In this document: positions 10,991 to 22,000 of the stretch, piece after piece
How the letters are laid out: each line of letters begins with the position of its first letter
Position numbering within the stretch: the first letter of the stretch is position 1
Assembly (NCBI RefSeq): GCF_014356525.2
Contig: NC_052515.1
Span: 17,644,531 to 17,708,530, forward strand
Reading direction: 5' to 3'
Length of the DNA: 64,000 nt
From: Nilaparvata lugens
Taxonomy: Eukaryota; Arthropoda; Insecta; Hemiptera; Delphacidae
Position numbers and translations under genes: made by a program
The notes under the pieces: generated by a model
Seen by the model: the letters and a program-made list of their open reading frames with translations, nothing else
Databases searched by the model: none
Told to the model about the DNA's origin: nothing

Positions 10991-13065
10991 TTACAGTGCC
11001 AGCAAATGAACTTTCCACGGGCTGGAGAAATTTTCTGAGAAAGAAATTCCTCTTTTCCAGTCTTCCACACGGCTCCTACGTGTTTCTGGACTTGAGGAAA
11101 TTTCTTCTTCTCCTGCTTCTTCACAGGAATAATTCCAGGTGGCTTCCTTGACCTCCCTATGTCAGGCTGGGTTTTAACAGTAGCCAGCCTCGAGTTGACA
11201 GCTCCTTTTCCCACTTTTGGAGTGGAAATATCGTCTCCAATGTGCTTTTTGACGAGATGAGGATCCCATTCCACTGACCGGGAATAGGGGTCTATTTTCA
11301 CCCGGTGCTCACGAAGAAACTCCATACCAAGCAGAACATCTGGAGAAAGCCCATCCATTATTGTGAGTGTTGTTGATAGGGATATTCTGCCCATTTTCAG
11401 GTTGGTTATAACATCACCTCGCAGTCGTGCAGCCGCTCCGTTAGCCATAACAGCGCCGCGCTGCACAGGCTCTCGTTCCACTGCTTCCAAACTATTAAAA
11501 GCTTTAGAGCTAATATAGTTGGACTCTGCTCCGGTGTCGAGAAGAGCACTATACTGTCTGTCTCCTATTTTCACTATAGTGAAAAGACGGTTGTCATCCT
11601 GGAGCTCTGGCTCTAGCTGGATTTGAAGCCTCGTTTTAACCACTGCTGTTTTATCAGAAGTCTTCTTCTGCTCTCTCTCACAGGAACAATTGGGTCGAGG
11701 CTTCCCACACTTTGAGCAGAGTGAAGCCTCCGGACACTCTGATCTCCAGTGTCCCACCTTCTTGCACTGCCAACACACGGGGCCTTCTGGAGGTTGTTCA
11801 CTCCGACGCCGTGTAGTAGTAGTCTCCTGTCGAGGCTTGGTCTGCTTCCTCACCTCCTCCTGCTTCACAGCTCGTTGTCTCTGTTGAGCACTCTTCTCCT
11901 CGAATTTAATTCGTTCATATTGTCTCGCTAAGTGTAGCAAGTCGTCGGTGTTGTACACTTCAGCCTCCCTGATGTAGAGCTTGTAGCGTGGTAAAAGATT
12001 TTTGTACAATCTCTGTACCTGGCTACTCTCTGAAAAACCACCTCTTCTCCTCATCAGCGTTAGCAGCTCCTCAACATAGTCGTCTATGAGCTCGCCTTCT
12101 TTCTGCCGCCTGTCGAGAATTTCATTCTCAAGATCCTCCACATAAGTAGGTGGATAGTAACGAGACCGAAAGTCTCTCAGGAAATCGTCCCAGTGTCTCC
12201 ACTGTTCTCTCCTATTCCTCATCCATAAGGAACATTTCCCCGCTAACATTTCAGGTAGCGCTGGAAATAACTGTCTGCCAGACAAGCCATATGCTTGTTG
12301 CAGCTCCTCGAGCCGCTCCATAAAACTTGGAGCATCTCCACTCCCATCATATGAGAGCCGCCACCCTCGAACCTTGTCACACACGGCACCCGGGTCCATA
12401 CAGGATGTAGCAGGCACCGCTGACCTGGTAGGTGACCTCAACACATGCCTAGGCATGTTATTATGCCTCTCCGGCATCTCCGGCCTCACTAGCGCAGGCT
12501 CTGCCTCCTCGCTAACTGGTGCTGGCCTTCGCGCTCTTCGACGAAGCGCCTCCTCCCCATTATCCAGAACTGGGAGCATCGCAACAATCCGCTGTCGTTG
12601 CTCCAGTAGAGCCCTCCTCAGGCTCGTACTTGTGCTATCTGTCAGCACTGAGTCGAGTAGTAGATCAATCAAGCCTTGATCGTGCACTCTGTACACCCAG
12701 GAGTTGCTGGAGTCTCCATCAAACTCTGGAGACGTCTCCTTGGGTATTTCTTCCAGTCTGGAACATGCAGTGGCCTCCGCGACTGGTGGCCACAAAGCTG
12801 CAGCTCCTTCCTCTTCCTGACCTGTGCCAGCTCCGCCACCGATCCTGTTTAGACCGGCGGCCTCCACCATTGTCCTCCGGTGGTTTTCGACAAGAGCTCT
12901 CCTGAGCTCTGCCATGGTACCTGTTGTAGGTAGCCCTGCTGATGCTGCTAGATCCACTGCTTCATTCCGGTGGAGTTTGTAAATCCAGGACACTCCTGGA
13001 TCGCTGTTATCCTCTCGCGCCTCCTGGTCTTCTCCGGCGCGATTACATTTCTCTTCTGCACTCAT
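10891..13065 (-). CDS. Gag-protease polyprotein of the LTR retrotransposon
   Basis: I start the 724-residue protein at MSAEEK, just inside the interior; the same frame stays open into the LTR up to 13245. Domains in order: two related SAP-like motifs at residues about 26-62 and 122-158, both with W-[IV]-Y-[KR]-x-H, DL and LRRAL; a retrotransposon capsid-like region at about 232-390 (WDDFLRDFRSRYYP, LPRYKLYI); a CCHC zinc knuckle at 431-444 (CWQCKKVGHWRSEC); a second Cys-rich motif at 450-462; and a retropepsin-like protease at about 497-600 with the catalytic DTGA at 510-513 and VLLGMEFL. It would build the particle shell, bind RNA and process itself. The C-terminus is altered by a one-base loss inside another zinc knuckle at residue about 688, so the natural end differed. 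Confidence 0.88.
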   Translation of the reverse strand: MSAEEKCNRAGEDQEAREDNSDPGVSWIYKLHRNEAVDLAASAGLPTTGTMAELRRALVENHRRTMVEAAGLNRIGGGAGTGQEEEGAAALWPPVAEATACSRLEEIPKETSPEFDGDSSNSWVYRVHDQGLIDLLLDSVLTDSTSTSLRRALLEQRQRIVAMLPVLDNGEEALRRRARRPAPVSEEAEPALVRPEMPERHNNMPRHVLRSPTRSAVPATSCMDPGAVCDKVRGWRLSYDGSGDAPSFMERLEELQQAYGLSGRQLFPALPEMLAGKCSLWMRNRREQWRHWDDFLRDFRSRYYPPTYVEDLENEILDRRQKEGELIDDYVEELLTLMRRRGGFSESSQVQRLYKNLLPRYKLYIREAEVYNTDDLLHLARQYERIKFEEKSAQQRQRAVKQEEVRKQTKPRQETTTTRRRSEQPPEGPVCWQCKKVGHWRSECPEASLCSKCGKPRPNCSCEREQKKTSDKTAVVKTRLQIQLEPELQDDNRLFTIVKIGDRQYSALLDTGAESNYISSKAFNSLEAVEREPVQRGAVMANGAAARLRGDVITNLKMGRISLSTTLTIMDGLSPDVLLGMEFLREHRVKIDPYSRSVEWDPHLVKKHIGDDISTPKVGKGAVNSRLATVKTQPDIGRSRKPPGIIPVKKQEKKKFPQVQKHVGAVWKTGKEEFLSQKISPARGKFICWHCNELGTGGSTVRKSGTGGGRRRIIFSKELEIIVK

Positions 13066-13088
13066 TGCTGTTTTACTCCTCCTGCCTT

Positions 13089-13110
13089 GGGCCCCACGTT
13101 CGTGTGCCAA
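13089..13110 (-). other. Possible tRNA primer-binding site of the LTR element
   Basis: Read on the minus strand, TTGGCACACGAACGTGGGG begins a few bases inside the 5' LTR edge, where a primer-binding site belongs. It resembles the TGGCGCCCAACGTGGGGC type seen in some insect LTR elements. I cannot assign the tRNA. Confidence 0.5.
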
Positions 13111-13113
13111 TCT

Positions 13114-14556
13114 TCTGAGTAGATTTTTGCCCACACCTTTCTCTATCAGAGTTCCCAGTGTCGCTCTGGGCCGGCTAAACTCAGTCGGCGACTGGGGAGG
13201 GCCGCGGCAGGGGACGGGAGTCTTGGTGGGGCGTCCGTCAACCACCCTCGCTCGGGTTGGGGGTTGAAACAGGGTTTTGAGCGCTTTGGAGGAATGTTTC
13301 CCTCTTTTAGGATAGAGGGGCCGTGCTTTCGCACTGCCAAACAGGGTTGGTCGCGGAAAGAAGGGAACAGGAACCTTACGGTGTTAGTCGTGAGAAAGGG
13401 TTTCGTGTCGGGACTAAGTCCTAGTCCTTGGGCACCGGGTGTCTTCCCGGGGTCCGGGTTGGTTGCGGAGCTCTGGTAAAGGCTTTCCCTGGCCTTCCCA
13501 GAGGTCCTCTTCCGGTTCCGCACTGGTTTAGTGCGCTGCGGCGCCCCGCGCTCTGGACTTTCCTAAGTCCTACTTGCCGGGCACCAGCTGTCCTCCTGGG
13601 GTCCGGATCGGCCGCGGAGTGGTGGGAAAGGTTTTTCCACACCTTCCCGGACGTCCTCTTGCGATCCCGCACTGGACTAGTGCGCTGCGGCGGCCAGCAC
13701 TCTGGACTTTCCTAAGTCCTACTTGCCGGGCACCAGCTGTCCTCCTGGGGTCCGGATCGGCCGCGGAGTTGCGGGAAAGGCTTTTCCACACCTTCCCGGA
13801 CGTCCTCTTGCGATCCCGCACTGGACTAGTGCGCTGCGGCGGCCAGCACTCTGGACTTTCCTAAGTCCTACTTGCCGGGCACCAGCTGTCCTCCTGGGGT
13901 CCGGATCGGCCGTGGAGTTGCGGGAAAGGCTTTTCCACACCTTCCCGTACGTCCTCTTGCGATCCCGCACTGGACTAGTGCGCTGCGGCGGCCAGCACTC
14001 TGGACTTTCCTAAGTCCTACTAGGTTTTTCCACACCTTCCCAGATGTCCTTTCTCGCCTCGATGCCCCACTGGTGGCCTACCAATGGGGAGTCAGGTTTC
14101 GACCAAACCTGACGTGTTGTCGTTGGTCGAAACTGGCAACCCGTCGTCCAAACAGGTTAAGTGTCGTTCAACACTCGCCCAAACGAGTGTAGAGCAGTGG
14201 AGTTCACTGTGTGAGAGGCTAATCGACTTTAACCTCGACACAACTCCCGGTCGCTGAAGGAATCGGAGTTCACTTAGTACTGGTGTACTGTGACGTTGCT
14301 AGCTGCTCGCTGCTTCCTTCTCACCTCTCTCGACCGCTCGACTTGGCTCTCCGAACTCGACTGCCTCCTGCTGGCCTTTCTCGAGCCTCCCTCAGTGACA
14401 GAGAGGGAGGGGAGAGAGGATGCGCAGCATCGCTGAGCGGTAGGCCAGTGGCTGGCTTGAACGTTGACCCCTCAGATTCTATGAAAGATAGCCGAGCGTC
14501 GAATAAATGAGCCCTAAATTCAATTCCTTTCTCTAGTTACGATATACATCGTGACA
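13114..14556 (-). repeat. 5' LTR of the retrotransposon
   Basis: This 1443-bp LTR matches 5345-6935 almost base for base but has three full 149-bp units instead of four. It starts TCTGAGTAG on the + strand and ends ATCGTGACA, followed by the target duplication AAGC. A hairpin unit identical to the internal array consensus lies at 13320-13337. Transcription of the element should start in this LTR on the minus strand; I could not define a TATA box. Confidence 0.9.
13562..14021. repeat. 149-bp tandem repeats inside the 5' LTR, three full units
   Basis: The anchor CCTAAGTCCTACTTGCC recurs at 13562, 13711 and 13860, with a truncated start at 14009. The variant first unit of the 3' LTR (GGACACC type) is absent here. 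Confidence 0.93.
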
Positions 14557-15100
14557 AAGCGAAATGGCACTTACTCACTGACTGACTGACTGACTGACTG
14601 ACTCACTCACTGGCAGAACTAAAAATCTACCGCACCAAAAAAGTTCAAATTTGGTAGGTAGACTATGTTCAGTTGGCCCTTTAGAGGCGCACTAAGAAAT
14701 TTTTTGGCGATATTTTAACTCTAAGGGTGGTTTTTAAGGGTTTATAGTTCGTCTTTTAGCATGTATATTTTTCTTATTCCCATATCTTAAAATTATAATT
14801 GAAATGTCCATACCATTTATGTTAATATAGAACTATAATCTAGAGAGAGTACCTCTTCGAAACAGTTGTTCTGGTAACTAAATTAAAAATTTGGTCAGGT
14901 TGGCATTAAGTTGAGTTGACTTTGTTAGGTTTGCACCAAGTTGAAGATTGAAATGCATTTATCCAGGACCTCCTAAATACCAATTTTATTTAACCAGTAC
15001 CTCCTAGATACCTATTTAGGAGGTCCTGATTTATCGCAGAAAAAATTATTGGGTACTGCTACTTCAATCAAAGCTATTCCTGGGAATATTATATCACTAG

Positions 15101-15300
15101 CTGTCAGGCTCGCTACGCTCGCCATATCCGTTTAGCCAGACGTTTAGTCTGGACCCCCGACTGGATCGTCCTACAAATGAAAAATGCAAGCAAGCGTAGC
15201 GAGCCTGCTGATCTCATTCTTGGACGATCCAGTCGGGGGTCCAGGGGGCGGAGCCCCCTGGCTAGACGGATATGGCGAGCGAAGCGAGCCTGACGGCTAG
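15101..15300. repeat. Long imperfect inverted repeat at the Helitron 3' end
   Basis: The left arm starts CTAGCTGTCAGGCTCGC and runs through CCATATCCG and CCCCCGACTGGATCGTCC. The right arm mirrors it (GGACGATCCAGTCGGGGG, then CGGATATGGCGAGC, then GCCTGACGGCTAG). Each arm is about 75-80 nt. Canonical Helitrons have only a 16-20 nt hairpin near the CTRR end, so this foldback is unusually long. Confidence 0.8.
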
Positions 15301-15379
15301 TACATTAATATGTAACCAATGGAGGTATTTTTAACCCTACACCCTACACCCTAACATATGATAAAAATATGACTTATCA

Positions 15380-15925
15380 TTTCAAATTTGGTAGGTGTGT
15401 TCAGTTGGCCCTTTAGAGGCGCAATAAGAACGAATTTGGAAAAATTTTCAAAGATACGACCAAAATCTGCGTTTTCTAGCGTTTTCTCAGCTTTATCGAG
15501 AACAAATAAACAGAAAATGTTCAAATTTACTATAGAAGCTCAACTGGGTGCAATAATGTTGTGTTGGAAGGAATTCGAAATAACGCCAAAGATACGCCCA
15601 AAATTAGTGTTTTCTCAGCTTTTCTGCGTTTCCTCACCTTTTTCAATAATTGATGGAAATATATTAAAACAAATTCAGTACACAGGTTCAGCTGAGGTGG
15701 AAGAATTTTGTTCGCCAAAGATACGCCGATATAGTAACAGGTGTTTTTCGAGATCAAAAATTGACATAATACGTTCAAACTCGATACAGAGGTTCCGCTG
15801 AGGTCTACATGCAGGCGAGCGAAGGGAGCCCGTTGATATCATTTTTGGACGATCCAGTCGGGGGTTCAGGGGACGGAGCCCCCTGGCTAGACGGATATGG
15901 CAAGCGAAGCGAGCCTGACGGCTAG
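15380..15925 (+). mobile_element. Partial Helitron of the same family
   Basis: It opens with TTCAAATTTGGTAGGT and TTCAGTTGGCCCTTTAGAGG, shared with 14644-14690. The middle diverges. It ends GCGAGCCTGACGGCTAG at 15925, followed by T, like the neighbouring copy. The 5' TC terminus is missing. The coding-like open frames across it contain only repeat sequence. Confidence 0.7.
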
Positions 15926-16059
15926 TAATAGATATATCCAACATAATATTTGAACGATTTGAGACAACATTAAAAAATAGAAAAACTTTTGAGCGACAGC
16001 CTGTTTTTTATTTTTCGACCATTGTATGGGCTTCTTTATTGAAATTATTTAAAACAATA

Positions 16060-16237
16060 TAAATACATGAAGCACCATTAATTTAAACATTTTTAATTTT
16101 AAAACATTTCAAACAACTAGTTTCGGCCTACTTTGAACTTAAAATGATTATTAAGCTATTCAAACTTGAAAATGGCCAAAGTAGGCCAAAACTAGTTGCT
16201 TAAAATGTTTTAAATAAGAGGGTACTTCATGTATTTA
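16060..16237. mobile_element. Foldback element with a CTAGTTTCGGCC core
   Basis: The outer arms are TAAATACATGAAG and CTTCATGTATTTA. The inner arms are CAACTAGTTTCGGCCTAC and its near complement GTAGGCCAAAACTAGTTG. The whole is an imperfect palindrome of about 178 bp with no coding, as expected for a MITE-like element. A related core occurs at 23721-23888. Confidence 0.7.
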
Positions 16238-17026
16238 CTATGAATAGAGTAAATATAATCATATTCAATTTATCTCCACATCGTTGTACAAGCTTCCAGT
16301 TCAAAAACATCAATCTCATTTATAGTATAATTATTTATTAGTATTGTTGTTCTTCTTCAACTTTTATTTTGTTCTTTAAAACTTTATCATTCGTCTCACT
16401 CTCCAATTTAATAAGTGAGGAACGTATAGGAGTAATATAAAAATAGCGTATAGAAATCTATAACTCAGGTAATATTATGGTATCTCTTTTCTGTATTTTT
16501 ATTTCATTATTATTTTGTATTTGTATATTTCAAAAAGGGTACTAAGATTATTATTTTTCTTTCTATTAATATTATGGTAACTTATAATTCGTATTTTTCC
16601 AGCTGATAATGATTTTCTCAAATATAGTTAGACTTGCACTGTAAACTATCGCAATTGGATGGATGTGAATGGGACAGTAATGTTATTTTTTTAGGCAATG
16701 TTGACAGTTTAAAGAGAATCGGATTTGCGAAAATAATTGAAATATGAAAAGTAGCGTTGTTCCACAAAGCAAACTGTGTTTTATAGAAATTAGAAAACAT
16801 ACATCATAAATATTATAAATATAAATAACGAACATCAAAACAGCAAGTAGATAATAATAACATAGTTGAAAGCAGTGGATAATGAACAGTTGATGGCGTT
16901 GAAATTGAGGATGAGGAAAGTTAAATAAAATCACAAGTAATTGTATTATGTGTTCAAGCATTTCTTGAAAACCTCACCAGCTCCACAGCAATAATTTTAA
17001 GAAGATCACATAACATACAAGTGTTG

Positions 17027-17112
17027 CGTCAATTAGAATTGGAACACTTCTGGGCTTGAGCCAGTAGCAATTTTCTAAAATTTGTGTAATTCTGAATGAT
17101 TATACAATGATG
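17027..17112 (+). repeat. LINE/SINE 3'-end-like repeat, copy 1
   Basis: The sequence AATTAGAATTGGAACACTTC, then GGGCTTGAGCC, TGTGTAATTCTGAATGATTA matches 17988-18075 in order and spacing. Sequences of this form are typical ends of insect LINEs or SINEs. The rest of the parent element is not visible. Confidence 0.5.
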
Positions 17113-17540
17113 GATGTGTTTCTTTTTGTTTTGATCAAACCGAAGGATTAAATGAACTCGGAAATACTTCAATAAATGATAAAATGAGCTCCGAAATACT
17201 CCAGTAAATAATAAAATGAGCTTCAAAATACTCCAGAATAAGACGCAAATAGTTCTCGCTTGAAGCACAGTGTCAATTATTTGACATTTATTTCCTATCT
17301 CGCTTTCCTCGCCAACCCCCTAAGCACAAGGGGCTGGTCCATCTCCCTCTGTTGACTGGCAGTTTGTTTGCCAAAGGGATGAGACCAGAGAAGGCCTGTT
17401 CCACATAAGTAATTAAATAAATAAATTCCACCCCGCCTGAACAACAGAAAGATGGGGATGTCCAACTCAGCGTGAAGAATACCAAATGTTTCTCTGTGAG
17501 CTCTTCATTGTCAATTGAGATGTCAGCCGGTTGGCATGTA

Positions 17541-17552
17541 TACACACACACA

Positions 17553-17586
<34 letters not shown>
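17541..17586. repeat. (AC)n microsatellite
   Basis: About 46 bp of AC dinucleotides with one CACC interruption. The apparent reading frames of Cys/Val or Thr/His repeats here are not genes. Confidence 0.95.
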
Positions 17587-17590
<4 letters not shown>

Positions 17591-17987
17591 GCAACCCCAA
17601 TACACACGCACGCGAATGCTCGTTTTATTGCAGATGAATGTTGCAGAAGTATCACTCAAGTGGTGCTCACGTTTAATGTGGGACTTTGAGTAATTAATGT
17701 ATGGTGTATGGAGAAAGTAGCAACTAATTACTTTATATAATCAACTCGATTATCACTTCAAAATGAAAAATAATTTTAATATAAATAGTGTGTTTGTCTT
17801 TTCGGTCTCAAAATTTTATAGTTTTTTCAAAGTTTGGAATTTTCTAATTAATTGTGATTTATTTAATTTAGTTTAGAAGTATTTTTTTAATTTAAAAATG
17901 ATTTTTTGTGTTTGTGAATTGTAAATTGAGTGTGTAATTGGAGAATGAAGTGACACATAACCTCTAGCTACATTTGGACTGTTGTAT

Positions 17988-18075
17988 AAATTAGAATTGG
18001 AACCGTTTTGGGCTTATAAGCCTGTGGTACTTTTCTGTAAGTTGTGTAATTATTCTGAATGATTAAATAAATATA
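17988..18075 (+). repeat. LINE/SINE 3'-end-like repeat, copy 2
   Basis: TTAGAATTGGAACCGTTTTG, then GGGCTTATAAGCC, TTGTGTAATTATTCTGAATG and a TTAAATAAATA tail. It is better preserved than the copy at 17027-17112 and has the A-rich terminal repeat expected for a LINE or SINE 3' end. Confidence 0.55.
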
Positions 18076-18248
18076 TTATGCGTTTTGCATCTTTGTGGAT
18101 TGCGGAGTCATGATGTATTTGAAAAAAAAAACAAAACAATATAGACCATGTTTGATATTCTAATAGAAGGATAATAGTAGGCTACAAAGATAAATTCACT
18201 CTACAGACGTATATGTAGGTAACAGTTTACACAAATAATACATTTAAA

Positions 18249-18485
18249 CTATAATATGATGAAGGAATGAATTGGCTTATACACGTACGAGATACGAGAT
18301 TCACGAATGACGCATCATCACGTCTGAACTACCGAACTGATTAACTTGAAATTTTGCATACAGATTCTTTATTTACCGCGGATGGTTAATAGACCTATTT
18401 TTAATTCTTCGAGATTTCACTTGGTCAAGTTTTCAGTTCATCAATTGTTTAATTAGACACTTGTGGAGCACGGGTTACCTGCTAG
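18249..18485 (+). mobile_element. Non-autonomous Helitron remnant
   Basis: It ends GGAGCACGGGTTACCTGCTAG, followed by T: a small hairpin (AGCA/TGCT with GGT/ACC inside) next to CTAG, the Helitron 3' signature. The interior (GCATCATCACGTCTGAACTA, TTCTTTATTTACCG) matches the complete copy at 39623-39834. The 5' end is degenerate, so the start is approximate. Confidence 0.75.
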
Positions 18486-18838
18486 TAATAATTAATTCAA
18501 ATATTCAATGAAAGCTATATGAATAGAAAGAAGGACTTCTGATACTAAAAATACTGACCAAAAAACTAAATAGTAGACGGGAATTCGTTGAGCGAAACTG
18601 TTCACGGATCGGGAATCGAACACGGTACCAAATAATACAACAATCTTCCAACAAATAATACATATACTGTGAAAGGTGTGAAACTCACATATTATTTGAA
18701 TGGATGTTCGAGTTATACTAATAACATGATTACTATCTCTACAGTATTTATTTGACTTGTTATTACAATCCCTACATATTCGATTCATTTTCTCTTCGAG
18801 AATACTATATAATCAGTAGAAAAACAGCAATGACACAG

Positions 18839-19024
18839 TTAAGCTGCGTTTACACCAAAGCTATTAACAAAATGTTTATTTCTCCGTCATTATAGATTCT
18901 ATTAGATTGAACATAACTTATCATACACATGATGAACATATGTGTTTGTCAAATTCCGTTCAATCTAATACAAGGATTAAGCTATTAAAATTTTATCAAT
19001 AACTTTGGTGTGAACGCAGCTTAA
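18839..19024. mobile_element. MITE flanked by TTAA
   Basis: The terminal inverted repeats are GCTGCGTTTACACCAAAGCT and, on the complement of the right end, GCTGCGTTCACACCAAAGTT. TTAA lies outside both ends (18839-18842, 19021-19024), the target duplication expected for a piggyBac-type transposase. The interior is itself inverted (TCTATTAGATTGAAC/GTTCAATCTAATA). There is no coding. Confidence 0.8.
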
Positions 19025-22000
19025 GTTGTCACTTTGAAAATGAAATAGAACAATTCTAACATGAATTATTAACTTGCAGTTCGTGACGAAGGGTGGAATT
19101 GAAAAGTAAGAGTGTTTAAATAGTGGATGAATTCATCTATTACTTTAAAGGAGAAATGACAGAATGTTAAACAAAGCAGGACAATAAAGATGGAATGAAT
19201 GTAAACTCGCTTTTCAGTGTATTGACGAGTTGACAATGAATAGTAGCAATAATATTAGTTGAAAGACATCCAGCAAACCATAATGATAAGAATTAATTAA
19301 TGGTCATTGCGTTGAAATTGCGTGAAGTGTAGTAATGAGGAGCTCAATTGAACAATCCAGATATTGCTATTCATCGACAAACTCATATTTTTGTACAGTC
19401 ATTAGCAGTACTTGAAAACGATTTTGTAAACAAACCTGATTGAAAAACATCAACGCGTTAATTAAATTCGATGCCGCTCAAAACTACATCGACAAATTTA
19501 ATTTGCAGCCAAATTACTCGATGATCAAATTGGATTCAGCGTCGGTAATCTCAGATTTTTCACTACTTTGATAACATTATTTCGCAAATAATTCCTTCAC
19601 AAGACCATCTAGCTTAATTAGATCAGTACCGATAATCCTTAGATTAGCGATAGAGATTGTGACGTCACCCAGCTAATGATGATATTATTATTACAGTAGT
19701 TTCATAACTAACAAACTGTTTCGAGAGCCCTTTGCAGCCACTAAAACTATCCGAATTTTCAATATTGTGTTCATTATTGATGTAAATGTTGTGTTGTTTC
19801 TAATCTATCTGTTGTACCTATTGATGTAATGATAATATTATTTGAAATGTAATAATTCTCAAATTACAAATTGCCAGTAGATAATGATATCAGTTGACTA
19901 GCAACAAACTCAAATCCCAGGAATCTACAGTAATAATTATTGCTCTCACTGTTAGGAATAATCAGTATGAACGGAAGCCAGTTGGTTCCGTGGTAGCGTT
20001 GGTATCTTATCGCTCAGATGAGTTGAGAGACTAATAACATGATACTAATAGACATACATGCGTCAGCGTTGATCTCTCAAGTACCCACTCCGCTGAATAT
20101 AATTTATTTATTAGTACAAAAATCGCCTTCGGGTGCTTTGGGATACACCTTAATCAAAAGGACGATTCCAACTATCATTATATCTTACTAGATGCATCAT
20201 CATAATCATCATCATCCTCACCTTGACCCAAGCACTAGCCTGGAGCTTATGTGGGCTTCACCCTGATGAAAAAAAACGTAAAATCATCTACTACCCATAG
20301 ATCAAACTAATTGAGATTCTCTTGGAAATCCAAGATATATCCAAACAAATGAGCTTTTTCTGTTCAATTCTGTAAAAAAATATGGAAAATGGAATATTGA
20401 ATGTAAAACAGGTACTGTAAAAAAACAGAGAATCAGGAAGAGAGAGTGGCTATGTAAATCCTTCCTCTGGCGTTTTTGGAAAGCTTTTCTAACCCTGGAA
20501 ATAACTCCAGAGTATTCGTTTTCCAGTTTCAGATTTTAATCAAGTTGTGGTTGAATAAATTCATGCAGGATTTTTCTCTCCATGTGCATGCTTTCACATT
20601 TGGCATTCTTCCTGTTTTGTCTCTGTCAGACTCTGTTTTTGTCATAATTTTCTGTTCAAGTTAATTCATTCTTTATTGTTGTGAGTATCTAAACAAACAC
20701 ATGGACATCGTCAGCCACATATGAGAGCAAATATCACAGAGCAAAGCTCTTATTTATTCGGTAAAATAGTGCAATATTTCACAATCAAATGGATATTATA
20801 TATTACATTATTATTAGAAATAATGTAAAATTCGTATGTAATAGTCAAACAGAATAAAGCCTTTAGAAAATATAGATCAATTAGTATCAATGAGGAAGAT
20901 ATTGTTAGTTATATTTGTCTAAGCTCACTTTATCATTGAATGAGTATAGTCATATCCTTTGGAATAAGTATCTAACTATTTTACAATTTAATTTTAATTG
21001 TTTTGTAATGTTTTCATTTTTCCTGATCTGTTGATTATCAATCTAATGAAGAGTGATGCATCATCAATTTTTGAACTTTAATGTATTGAAACTTTCAATA
21101 TGAAGGTAGGGCCCAGGTATGTGTTCAGATTCAACATACAAACGTAAACAATCTTGTTAAAGTGAAACTTTTAAACCTACCCGGGATATCTATTCTACAA
21201 GAGCACATGAATGGATGAATGGAATTCGAGGCAATATATAGTACATATGGCAATAACAGAAACTCATAACATGAACATTTCCTGAACTCAATAAATAAAA
21301 TTCATAACAAAACATTGAATGTAGGATAACAGCCATTCAGCCAAAAAATATAACACATAGAGCTCAAAAATTGGAAGATACTTTCACCATTTAATGAATA
21401 AAAAAGCAATACCTACAATATTAAGGCAGAGAAAGTAAAAACGGAACAATAAAAAAAACAATAACTATTCGGAGAAAGGAAAAATGAGAACATAGATGAT
21501 AAAATGAGAGTGGCAGAAATAAAATAGGAGTTCACACTTGATATGGAATTGCGGAACTGCGATGATAAAATCCTGTAATACATCTCAGTAAAGGAAAATT
21601 ACAGCTTATGAATGGTGGAAGTGAAATATAGTACCTATCTACTACTTCGCACCACTTGTCATATAAATAGATATAGCTCATATATTGAGCTATAAACAAG
21701 ACTGTGGAATTCGTGTATGAGAGCATCAATAAAAACAATGCCGGAATTTGAAATTGAAGAAGTTTATTGTCTTTTATAACACATGAGATATAGCATAAGT
21801 GTTGGACAAGAGAATGTTTTTTATAGCTTAGAAAGATGGCGTCAAAGATAATAAAAAATATCTCTGAGGCCAATAAATGGATACAATACACGGATGGACA
21901 AAAATGTGGATACAAAACACGTGACTGAGCAATGAGGGTGAAAAGAGTATGAATATTGTATGGGATGGGAATATTCGTGAATTATTGTGATGTTTATGTT

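Larger units (their letters stand above)
5345..14556 (-). mobile_element. LTR retrotransposon with Gag-protease but no reverse transcriptase
   Basis: Two long direct repeats (5345-6935 and 13114-14556) bound a 6.2 kb interior, and AAGC is duplicated on both flanks (5341-5344 and 14557-14560). Read on the minus strand the order is 5' LTR, possible primer-binding site, Gag-protease, a second zinc knuckle, an integrase C-terminal tail, a 2.2 kb AT-rich non-coding block, a hairpin array and the 3' LTR. No reverse transcriptase, RNase H or integrase core is present. The two LTRs are nearly identical by eye apart from one repeat unit, so the insertion is young. It resembles a Gypsy/Ty3-type element that lost most of pol and would be mobilised in trans. 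The family name is not known to me. Confidence 0.9.
5330..15300 (+). mobile_element. Non-autonomous Helitron, split by an LTR retrotransposon
   Basis: The 5' end is TCTATATATAAAAGC at 5330-5344, preceded by A. The element resumes at 14557 with AAGCGAAATGG and ends in CTAG at 15297-15300, followed by T. Starting with TC, ending with CTAG and sitting between A and T is the Helitron signature. A second copy in reverse at 45877-46549 shows the uninterrupted order (TCAAAAGCGAAATGGCAC), which proves the two halves belong together. Contents include an ACTG/ACTC tetranucleotide run (about 14568-14612) and a long 3'-terminal foldback (15101-15300). There is no helicase or Rep coding, so it needs enzymes supplied in trans. 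Confidence 0.85.

Noticed and set aside
18600..18625. tRNA suggested by GTGTTCGATTCCC on the minus strand
   Set aside because: Only the T-arm-like string is present, with no cloverleaf.
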